Origin: Bog-756 sp963776225
Lineage (GTDB): Bacteria > Actinomycetota > Acidimicrobiia > Acidimicrobiales > RAAP-2
Length of the DNA stretch: 64,000 nucleotides
Direction of reading: 5' to 3'
NCBI GenBank assembly: GCA_963776225.1
Contig: CAVZLL010000004.1
Coordinates: 186,001 to 250,000 of the forward strand
Below the pieces are notes generated by a model that was given only the letters and a program-made list of their open reading frames with translations, made no database searches and was not told the origin of the DNA. Both the position numbers and the translations under genes were made by a program. The first letter of the stretch is position 1, and every line of letters begins with the position of its first letter. Shown here piece after piece: positions 46,056 through 53,029 of this stretch.

Positions 46056-47522
46056 ATGAGCCATGTCACGCATGAATTTCCTGCGCGAGCGTGGCTCGAT
46101 CTCGGCGTCTCCGGCTTCTCCACCCGCTTCAAGATCCTTCTCTGGTGCACGCTCCTCGTTGCCCTGGCCCTCACCGCGTCGATCGTGGCAACTCGAATCC
46201 TGTTGCTCGATCACCTCTCCCAGGAGACGGACAGTGAGCTCACCCATGAGTTGAATGAGATCGGGTTGGATCATGTCCCGACCGGCGCGCCGGTGAGCTC
46301 GCAGGCCGATCTCGATCAGCAGCTCCGAACGGCATTGAACCGGGCAACCCCAACCCAATCACAAGAGCTCCTGGCTATCTCTGATGGAAAAGTCATGGCC
46401 AAGAGTCCAGCGCGGCCTCTCTTCCCACTGGAGTCCGATGCCGCGCTGGTCCACCGCTGGGCCGCCGTGCGCCGCCCGACATTCGGCACAGTGCAGACGA
46501 AGGCGGGGGCCGCCCGCTTCCTGGCAGCACCGATCTCCGTTGTCTCTGGATCCCAGGCCGGCTCCGACGTCTTCGTAGCAGCGTCATTTGTGGGTCCTGG
46601 ACGCGCCGAGGTCAACACGACCGTGGGCATCGCATCCACAGTCGGACTGGTGGCCCTGATCGCGGCAATTCTCGTGGCCTGGGTCATTGCTGGACGGATC
46701 TTGGCGCCGGTCAGGGACCTGGAGTCGGCAGCTCGGTCAGTAACCGAGTCGGACCTCTCGTACCGGCTGGAAGTCAAGGGACATGACGAGCTCGCCCGAC
46801 TGGCAGGAGACTTCAACGCGATGCTCGACCGGGTCGAGTCGGCGTTTCACTCGCAGCGACAGTTCATCGATGATGCGGGACACGAACTGCGCACACCGCT
46901 GACCGTCATCCGTGGGCATCTCGAACTGCTGGGTGACGCTCCCGGCGAGCGCGAAGAGGTGCAGGGCATCATCACCGATGAGCTCGATCGGATGGCCCGT
47001 ATGGTCAACGATTTGCTCTTGTTGGCTCGAGCGGAGCGTCCCGACTTCCTGCAGCTTGCACCCGTCAGCATCGCCACACTCACGGCCGAAGTGGTTGGCA
47101 AGGCACGCTCGCTCGCACGCCGTCAATGGCGGATGGGCGGGCAGGCGAGCGTCGAGATCCTCTCCGACCGGCAACGGCTCACCCAGGCGTGGATGCAGCT
47201 TGCTCAGAATGCGACTCAGCACACGGCGGAAGAAGGACGGATCGAGCTCGGCTCCCGGGTCGTCGGTGACCGAGTGGAACTCTGGGTGGCGGACGACGGA
47301 GAAGGTGTCCCGGAGTCCGCTCGCTCGTCGATCTTCGAAGGCTTTTCACGAGCTGCAGGGAGTCGTCGAACCGGTCAACACTTCGGACTGGGTCTTCCCA
47401 TTGTGCGGGCGATTGCCGAAGCCCATCATGGTGAGGTGTCCGTCGGGGAGAGCTCATTCGGCGGGGCCCTCTTCGTGATCCGGCTGCCGCTGACCTCCGC
47501 ACCATCAGGGGCACGGCCGTGA
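46056..47522 (+). CDS. Two-component sensor histidine kinase
   Basis: A 488-residue membrane kinase. The first helix lies at residues about 29-50 (LLWCTLLVALALTASIVATR), then a sensor domain of about 135 residues, a second helix (VGLVALIAAILVAWVIAG near 192) and a HAMP linker. HisKA follows with the phospho-acceptor His in DDAGHELRTPLTVIRGHL near 274, and the ATPase domain has the N box QLAQNATQHT, G1 VADDGEGVP and G2 GLGLPIVRAIAEAH. I chose ATG 46056, whose codon use matches the rest. An upstream ATG at 45936 has a GGAG site but would place the operator-like palindrome inside the gene. The 3' end overlaps the response regulator by 4 nt. Confidence 0.88.
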   Translation: MSHVTHEFPARAWLDLGVSGFSTRFKILLWCTLLVALALTASIVATRILLLDHLSQETDSELTHELNEIGLDHVPTGAPVSSQADLDQQLRTALNRATPTQSQELLAISDGKVMAKSPARPLFPLESDAALVHRWAAVRRPTFGTVQTKAGAARFLAAPISVVSGSQAGSDVFVAASFVGPGRAEVNTTVGIASTVGLVALIAAILVAWVIAGRILAPVRDLESAARSVTESDLSYRLEVKGHDELARLAGDFNAMLDRVESAFHSQRQFIDDAGHELRTPLTVIRGHLELLGDAPGEREEVQGIITDELDRMARMVNDLLLLARAERPDFLQLAPVSIATLTAEVVGKARSLARRQWRMGGQASVEILSDRQRLTQAWMQLAQNATQHTAEEGRIELGSRVVGDRVELWVADDGEGVPESARSSIFEGFSRAAGSRRTGQHFGLGLPIVRAIAEAHHGEVSVGESSFGGALFVIRLPLTSAPSGARP

Positions 47523-48190
47523 GCCGCATCCTGGTGGCCGAGGACGAACCGGGGATCTCCTCGTTCGTCGTGAAAGGCCTGAAGGCCGCAGGGCACACCG
47601 CCCATGTCGTCGAGGACGGGACCAGTGCTCTGTGGGAGGCACGCTCTGGTGAGTTCGACCTTCTGGTGCTGGACCTCGGGCTGCCCGGCATGGACGGTTT
47701 GTCGGTCTTGGCGGAACTTCGCAAAGGGGGGAATCAGATGCCGGTCGTCATCTTGACGGCACGGGACGATGTCGACACGTTGGTCACCGGTCTGGACCTC
47801 GGGGCGAGCGACTTCATCGCCAAGCCCTTCCGGTTCGACGAACTCCTCGCCCGGATTCGTTCCCGACTCCGGGAAACCGGGCACGCCGAATCCAAGAAGT
47901 ACGAGTTCGGTGACGTCATGGTTGACGCCACGGCCAGGCGCGTCGAGCGAGCTGGCCGGGTGGTCGAGCTGACTGCCAAGGAGTTCGCACTCCTTGAAAC
48001 CTTCCTTGCCCATCAGGGACAGGTGCTGTCACGACAGCAGCTCCTGAGTCATGTTTGGGGCTACGACTTCGACACGGGGTCCAATGTGGTTGATGTCTAC
48101 GTCCGATACCTGCGAAAAAAGCTTGGACCGGAGGTCATTTCAACGGTTCGAGGCGTCGGGTATCGGATGGGTGGAGCCAGTCCAGAATGA
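47519..48190 (+). CDS. OmpR/PhoB-family response regulator
   Basis: A 223-residue DNA-binding response regulator. The receiver shows LVAEDEPGI, the phospho-acceptor Asp in LLVLDLGLPGMDGL near residue 51, VVILTARDD, and Lys in FIAKPFRFDELLARI. The winged-helix trans_reg_C output domain includes VELTAKEFALLETFLAHQG, VDVYVRYLRKKLG and VRGVGYRMG. GTG at 47519 overlaps the kinase stop. The stop codon itself lies in the palindrome that precedes the next gene. OmpR-family regulators bind paired repeats, so the shared palindromes on both sides are good candidate sites. Confidence 0.92.
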   Translation: MSRILVAEDEPGISSFVVKGLKAAGHTAHVVEDGTSALWEARSGEFDLLVLDLGLPGMDGLSVLAELRKGGNQMPVVILTARDDVDTLVTGLDLGASDFIAKPFRFDELLARIRSRLRETGHAESKKYEFGDVMVDATARRVERAGRVVELTAKEFALLETFLAHQGQVLSRQQLLSHVWGYDFDTGSNVVDVYVRYLRKKLGPEVISTVRGVGYRMGGASPE

Positions 48191-48230
48191 GAGGATTCTC
48201 ATCCTTTCCCAACGTGGGTCTCATGGGCGC
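48187..48230 (+). promoter_or_regulatory. Conserved promoter/operator block, copy 2
   Basis: The palindrome TGAGAG-GA-TTCTCA (48188-48201) and CCAACGTGGG (48209-48218), followed by TCTCATGGGCGC, lie 74 nt and about 57 nt before the ATG at 48276. The order, spacing and sequence match copy 1 read on the minus strand. Consensus of the first element in both is TGAGAGNNYTCTCA. Confidence 0.6.
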
Positions 48231-48275
48231 ATCCGATAGTTGTCATAGGAACCCCCTACCATCAAGGAGAACCCC

Positions 48276-48689
48276 ATGACAACCAACCGCATCAGCCGCC
48301 TCATCGCCGTCGGAGCAGTCGGAGCTGCCGGTCTGGGCACTTTCGTCGCCCTCCCCGTCACCCAGGCCGGAGCTGCCGCGTCATCGATCAACATCAACGC
48401 CAAGTGCAGCGGCACCAGCGTCGCCAATCTCCAAGTCCAGAGGGAGGACACCGGCAAGCTCAGCGTCGATTTCGGCGTCGACATGGCCCGCCACACCGCT
48501 GGCGTTCCGTGGAAGGTCACCGAGTCCAACAACGGGACAGTGTTCGTGAGCACGACAACCAAGACGATCTCAGACGGCTCGTTCAGCATCTCCCGTCTGA
48601 TCGCCCCCAAGGTCGGCACCAATACGGTGGTCGGTAAGGCCGTCAACCCGGTCACTCATGAGACCTGCACGATCAAGGGGTCGCTCTGA
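48276..48689 (+). CDS. Small secreted protein (paralogous leader to 45860 gene)
   Basis: A 137-residue exported protein. ATG at 48276 follows CAAGGAGAACCCC. The signal peptide is residues 1-32 (NRISRLIAVGAVGAAGLGTF then QAGAA). The mature domain of about 105 residues is beta-rich (NLQVQREDTGKLSVDFGVD, NGTVFVSTTTKTISDG) with just two cysteines, at AKCSGT and HETCTIKG, that could form one disulfide linking its ends. It resembles a small immunoglobulin-like or adhesin-like fold, but I do not recognise a family. The leader and promoter match the gene at 45543-45860, and it follows the response regulator directly. Confidence 0.75.
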   Translation: MTTNRISRLIAVGAVGAAGLGTFVALPVTQAGAAASSININAKCSGTSVANLQVQREDTGKLSVDFGVDMARHTAGVPWKVTESNNGTVFVSTTTKTISDGSFSISRLIAPKVGTNTVVGKAVNPVTHETCTIKGSL

Positions 48690-49476
48690 TCCTGTCGGTC
48701 ACTCTCGCCACCGCTGACGGCTCCGCCTCCGTCAGCGGTGGCGCTGTACCGGTGGTGTCAGGCCGGCGCCCTCCTGCTGCTTTGTCCGAAGTCGACGGCA
48801 CAGGACCTTCGCCGCGGGTGATTCCCTCCGTGGTCGACCCGGGACCACCCTGTGCTGCGAGGTGCTCTGCCCTGCTCTTGATGCCGAGAAGCATCTTGCG
48901 TTCCATGACGAGGCTTCCCGGCTCCATCACCAGGACCCCGACGACCCGTTGCAGGCATCCTGCTCCTGGAGTGGCAATGCGGTTCCTGCTGACGAGCCTG
49001 GTGCGGTCGGGACCGGTGGGGTACAGGCAGAAGGCCCAAACCCAATTGCCGTCCTCGGAGTGCAACACCATCGTCCGCTCGGGATCGAGGATGTCCACTC
49101 GCAGGCGGGGGCCGTTCTTTCCCAGTTGCTCGATGTCACCGACCTTGCGGTCCTGGAACTGCGGCAGGATCTCGTCGACGCTGTGCATGTGGAGGCCGAA
49201 CAGGTTCTCGATCCAGTCATAGGTATAGACCCCGCCTTTCCCGCTGCCCATCTGCACCAGCCACGGCCAGATCGACGACGGCGGTGCCTCGACAGTGACC
49301 GCACGAGTCGAGAGGAGATCCGGGCGGTCCAAGAACCAATCCCCCGGCATGCTCCGATCCACCTCCTCGCGTGTGGCGCCCCAGGTCAGGCAGGGCTTGC
49401 GACCGACGCGGAGGTAGGCCGCGACGGCGCCGACCATCAGTCCGACGGTCACCACGCTCAGCGCAGCCCGCTTCAC
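48673..49476 (-). CDS. SRPBCC (START-like) family protein with an N-terminal membrane anchor
   Basis: A 267-residue protein. GTG at 49476 follows CGGAG and begins KRAALSVVTVGLMVGAVAAYL, one hydrophobic helix. The body has VTVEAPPSSIWPWLVQMG and AFCLYPTGPDRTRLVSRNRI, the start and end strands of the SRPBCC/polyketide-cyclase-like ligand cavity. The central WIENLFGLHMHSVDEILPQFQ is typical of a membrane-linked actinobacterial subgroup. The ligand is unknown. The C-terminal 60 residues are disordered, and their coding DNA contains the hairpin at 48707. The 3' end overlaps the convergent secreted-protein gene by 17 bp. Confidence 0.72.
   Translation of the reverse strand: MKRAALSVVTVGLMVGAVAAYLRVGRKPCLTWGATREEVDRSMPGDWFLDRPDLLSTRAVTVEAPPSSIWPWLVQMGSGKGGVYTYDWIENLFGLHMHSVDEILPQFQDRKVGDIEQLGKNGPRLRVDILDPERTMVLHSEDGNWVWAFCLYPTGPDRTRLVSRNRIATPGAGCLQRVVGVLVMEPGSLVMERKMLLGIKSRAEHLAAQGGPGSTTEGITRGEGPVPSTSDKAAGGRRPDTTGTAPPLTEAEPSAVARVTDRIRATP
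48707..48742. terminator. Strong bidirectional hairpin
   Basis: Perfect 14-bp arms GCCACCGCTGACGG (48707-48720) and CCGTCAGCGGTGGC (48729-48742) around an 8-nt loop. It lies 18 nt after the stop of the secreted-protein gene and within the last codons of the convergent SRPBCC gene. This is probably the terminator of the plus-strand gene. Confidence 0.65.
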
Positions 49477-49534
49477 CCCGTCGCTCCGCAGTCGGTCTTC
49501 CCCGGTGTCTGGCCGCCCGGTGGCCACCGGTGGC

Positions 49535-50017
49535 TCACAATGCCAGGGCCAGTGATGACAGAGGGACCACCGAATCGACGAGCACTTCGTACGTGATGGG
49601 GATCGCCCACTTCGAGGTGGGCGGCGAACCGCGCAAACCCGCAGCGGCAATCGCCCCTCCGATGATGAAATAGGTGGGGTGGAGCCACGAGAAGGACCGG
49701 ATGACTGCCAGTTCGACGACGATCCAGCCCATCAGCAGCAGACCCGCAGCGGTGGCCACGCTGTCGGTGCGCTGCGCGGCTCGCCAGCTCAGAGTCATAC
49801 CGGCGGCCATGGGCAGGGCAACCACCCCTGTCAGCGCAGCGCCCGCGAACGCCGGGCTCTTGAAGGGGAGGCGAGCATTGATCGTGGGCCCGAGGTCGAT
49901 CGAGCCGCTCATCAGTCCGACTGCACCTGCGATCGCCGACACGGCCGTCAGACCCTCGCCAAGGGCGAGACCGCGGCGCCGCGCAGAACTGGTCGATGGA
50001 GCTGCGCCAGAGGCCAC
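49535..50017 (-). CDS. Small four-helix membrane protein, unknown function
   Basis: A 160-residue membrane protein with four hydrophobic segments: LTAVSAIAGAVGLMSG, AGAALTGVVALPMAAGM, SVATAAGLLLMGWIVVELAVI and PTYFIIGGAIAAAGL. Helix 3 carries an acidic Glu. No family was recognised. GTG at 50017 follows GGGGAGAA at a spacing of 8. It lies 58 nt upstream of the SRPBCC gene on the same strand, so the two may be co-expressed. A repeated GTCCC/GGGAC element (50043-50104) lies just upstream of its start. Confidence 0.6.
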   Translation of the reverse strand: MASGAAPSTSSARRRGLALGEGLTAVSAIAGAVGLMSGSIDLGPTINARLPFKSPAFAGAALTGVVALPMAAGMTLSWRAAQRTDSVATAAGLLLMGWIVVELAVIRSFSWLHPTYFIIGGAIAAAGLRGSPPTSKWAIPITYEVLVDSVVPLSSLALAL

Positions 50018-50042
50018 AGAACCAATTCTCCCCGCTCTCAAT

Positions 50043-50104
50043 CGGAGCGGCAGAGTCAAAAGTCCCCAACCCGCGGGTGGGACCCGTCATCTCGTCAGGG
50101 ACCA
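50043..50104. repeat. Repeated regulatory-like element, copy 1
   Basis: About 60 bp with blocks GGAGCGGC, AGAGTC, AAGTCCCCA, GGGACCCGT and GGACCA in the same order as at 55688-55752. GTCCC and GGGAC form an inverted pair 12 nt apart. It falls between the end of the P-type ATPase gene and the start of the membrane-protein gene. Confidence 0.5.
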
Positions 50105-52470
50105 CCTTGTGTTCGGCTTGCAGGCGAGCGGCATTGGTCGATCGGGCCGGGAGGGGCAGGGGCGCCGTCGTCGGCGAGCGACAGGTAGCTCTCCTCCTCC
50201 TGCGCGGTATGCAGCGCGAGGATGGCGTGCAGCCCGTACAAGAGACGCTGCAGATCGGCGATGTCCTCCGCGTCAGGACGGTCGGGACCGATGTCGTCGA
50301 GGAGAGCGCCGAGGCGCCGGATCTGGTGGGCGATCTCGACGTGCGCCCTGCTCATGGGACCGGTGGGGTCCCGGCCGCCGATGAGGCGGTCGATCGCCGG
50401 GTAGAGCACCTCCTGCTCGGACTCCTCATGGGGCTCGACCTCGTCCACGAGCAGCCGGTGCACGCGACGGACCCAGGCCACGGCATCGGCCGGCTCGAGC
50501 TCGCCGAGGGCGTCGGCCGCCGAGCGCACCTCGTCGATGTCGGCCCTGATGGCGTGGTGCTCATCCTGAAAGCGTCGGGTCAGCGCGGCGTCCTCCTCGG
50601 CCACATGGAAGTCCTCGGAGGGGACGAGCGCCCGCAGGGCGTTCAGGATGACCGCGACGTCGATGCACTCCTGGAGAATTGCCCCCCAGACCGCCGGCAA
50701 GAGTCCCGCCGCTGCTGCGCCCATGGCCACGACGGACATCGCCATCCCGGCGATCACGCTCTGCAGGGCGATCCGGCGGGTGCGGCGGGCCAGGGCCACG
50801 GCTTCACCGACCCGATCCAGACGGTCGACCGTGAGGACGATGTCGGCTGCCTCCGAGGACGCCGTGGCGCCACGAGCTCCCATGGCTACGCCGACGTCTG
50901 CCAAGGCCAGCGCGGGAGCGTCGTTGATCCCATCGCCGACCATGATCACGGGCGCCCGCCTGCGCTCCCGGCGCACCGCGTCGAGCTTCTCGGCCGGGGA
51001 CTGCTCGGCCAGCACCTCGTCCACGCCGATCACCGCTCCGACGCTCTCGGCCACCTCCGCGCGATCGCCGGTCACCATCACGACCCGTTCGATGCCGCCC
51101 CGGCGGAGTGCCCGGATGGTTCGGGCGGCGTCGGGCCGGAGCGGATCGTCGAGCACGAGCACCCCGGCCGGCCGGCCGTCGACCGCCACGAACACGGTCA
51201 GCGCGCTGTCCACCTGGGCCATACGACGGGCCGTCCGCGCCCACCGTGGTGCCCCGGTCACTCCTGCCCACTCGGCCTTGCCGAGGGCGACCGGCCGGCC
51301 GGCCACGGTCCCCCGGATCCCCCGTCCGGCCACCTCCTCCACGTCGTCGGGAAGGACCAACTCACAGCCCCCGTCGACGGCGGCGCGAACGACTGCCGTG
51401 GCCAGCACGTGCGGCGAGACCTGGTCGAGGGAGCCGGCCATGGTCAGAACCTCGCCGGACGGTAGCGGTCCGGATGTCACGACGGCGGCCAGAGCCGGTC
51501 GCCCGCTGGTCAGCGTCCCAGTCTTGTCGAAGAGGAGGGTCCCACAGCGAGCGAGCTGCTCGAGCACGCCGCCCCCTTTCACCACCACGCCTCGGCGCGC
51601 CGCCAGCGAAAGTCCCGAGACGAGCGCCACCGGGACACCCAGGATGAGGGGACAGGGTGTCGCCACCACGAGGACGGCCACCGCTCGGCTGGCGCCGGCG
51701 ACGACCCACGCTCCTCCGGCCACCGTCAGGGTGAGCACCAGGAACCAGAGCGCGTACCGATCGGCCAGCCGAACGAAGGGCACCGGAGAGGACTCGGCTT
51801 CGGACACCATGCGGAGGATCCCCGAGTACGTGCTGTCGGCCGCGCGGGTCGTGGCCCGCAGGTCGAACGGCCGTCCGGCGTTCACGACCCCGCTCCGCAC
51901 CGGATCGCCCGCCCCCCGCTCGACCGGGAGGGCCTCGCCGGTCAAGGCCGACTCGTCGAGAACGGCGTCACCGGTGAGCGTTCCGTCAACCGGTAGCAGC
52001 TCCCCTGAGCCCACCATCACCAGATCGCCCGGCACCAACTCGGCGAGGCCGACCGTCTCGAGGGTGTCGCCCCGGTAGCGGTGGGCGGTTCTCGGTGCCC
52101 GCGCCAAGAGCGCCTGCAGGTCCCGGCGCGCTCGTCCGGCCGCCCAGGCTTCGAGCGTTCGGCCGCTCGTCACCATGACACTGATGACCGCCGCAGCCAG
52201 GTACTCGCCCACGGCCAACGCCCCCAGCAGCGCCAACAGGGCGATCACGTCGACCCCGAGCCGCCGGTGGCGGAGGCTGTCGAGCACCGCCCAGCCGGCG
52301 TAGAGAGCCCCCAGGGCACCCGAAACGATCCAGGCCAGGTTGCCCGCGCCGCCCGCTCCCCCGAGATGGAGGGCGGCACCGGCGACAAGGCACGCCCCAG
52401 TCACCGCCAGCAGCAACCCTGGCAGCGCCGGTCCGGGGCGGAGGGTTCGGTGAGCCGTTTGTTCAACCAC
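50095..52470 (-). CDS. Heavy-metal P1B-type ATPase fused to a C-terminal hemerythrin (HHE) domain
   Basis: A 791-residue fusion. The first 600 residues are a P-type ATPase: an A-domain with GTLTGDAVLDESALTGEALP, the ion-path motif TPCPLILGVP near residue 285 (Thr-Pro-Cys-Pro rather than CPC), the phosphorylated Asp in LLFDKTGTLTSG near 316, and the hinge VMVGDGINDAPALALADVG. There is no N-terminal heavy-metal-associated domain. Residues about 620-770 read FQDEHHAIRADIDEVR, EVEPHEESEQEVLYPAID, RAHVEIAHQIRRL and LHAILALHTAQEEES, the His/Glu pattern of a di-iron hemerythrin. GTG at 52470 is chosen from a GGAAAG site. Likely a metal exporter whose tail senses oxygen, iron or nitric oxide; that role is inferred. 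Confidence 0.87.
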   Translation of the reverse strand: MVEQTAHRTLRPGPALPGLLLAVTGACLVAGAALHLGGAGGAGNLAWIVSGALGALYAGWAVLDSLRHRRLGVDVIALLALLGALAVGEYLAAAVISVMVTSGRTLEAWAAGRARRDLQALLARAPRTAHRYRGDTLETVGLAELVPGDLVMVGSGELLPVDGTLTGDAVLDESALTGEALPVERGAGDPVRSGVVNAGRPFDLRATTRAADSTYSGILRMVSEAESSPVPFVRLADRYALWFLVLTLTVAGGAWVVAGASRAVAVLVVATPCPLILGVPVALVSGLSLAARRGVVVKGGGVLEQLARCGTLLFDKTGTLTSGRPALAAVVTSGPLPSGEVLTMAGSLDQVSPHVLATAVVRAAVDGGCELVLPDDVEEVAGRGIRGTVAGRPVALGKAEWAGVTGAPRWARTARRMAQVDSALTVFVAVDGRPAGVLVLDDPLRPDAARTIRALRRGGIERVVMVTGDRAEVAESVGAVIGVDEVLAEQSPAEKLDAVRRERRRAPVIMVGDGINDAPALALADVGVAMGARGATASSEAADIVLTVDRLDRVGEAVALARRTRRIALQSVIAGMAMSVVAMGAAAAGLLPAVWGAILQECIDVAVILNALRALVPSEDFHVAEEDAALTRRFQDEHHAIRADIDEVRSAADALGELEPADAVAWVRRVHRLLVDEVEPHEESEQEVLYPAIDRLIGGRDPTGPMSRAHVEIAHQIRRLGALLDDIGPDRPDAEDIADLQRLLYGLHAILALHTAQEEESYLSLADDGAPAPPGPIDQCRSPASRTQGGP

Positions 52471-52690
52471 CTTTCCACTCTGCAGTGCGGCACCAGGGTC
52501 GAATGTCAACAGATCACCAAGGTCTGTTGGGCGGATCTTGCGGCGGCGGAGCCGCACCCCGGTCAGGCCGTGACGGCTATCGCGTCCCACGGAGCCGGGG
52601 TGGTGCGACGGTTCAGCCATGCCGGATCGCGGTTTCACACTTGGAAGAGCCGCATGAACCACGAGGAGGACGTCGAGGCTTCGCGGAGCA

Positions 52691-52891
52691 TCACCGGACG
52701 CCATCCGCGACAGGGCGCTTCAGGAGAACGATGGGATGTACGAAGCGCCAGCCCACGCCCGACGATGACACCATCGCGACGGCCTCCCATCCATCCCGAC
52801 CGAGCCGATTGAGACCCTCGATCTCCGTGTTCCGTTTCACGAGATCGAAGGTCAGGTACTCAAATGCCTGCTCCTCGCCACTGTGACCCAT
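52691..52891 (-). CDS. DUF4177-like small protein
   Basis: A 66-residue protein matching the DUF4177 pattern: an aromatic strand EYLTFDLVKRN, then the helix IEGLNRLGRDGWEAVAMV, then a C-terminal strand ending VLLKRP. ATG at 52891 follows AGGAGAGAGG, an excellent ribosome site. It lies between the two P-type ATPase genes on the same strand, 138 nt after the upstream one. The function of this domain family is not known. Confidence 0.7.
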   Translation of the reverse strand: MGHSGEEQAFEYLTFDLVKRNTEIEGLNRLGRDGWEAVAMVSSSGVGWRFVHPIVLLKRPVADGVR

Positions 52892-53029
52892 GATCCTCTC
52901 TCCTCAACACTGAGCGGTCGCTCACAGTTCACGGTTCCATAGGATTCCGCTGTGCGAAAGGGCCGAATGTCACAACCGACGGTTGCGCCGAACTGGGTGT
53001 CATGGAGTGAGTCCGACGAGTACCGCCTC

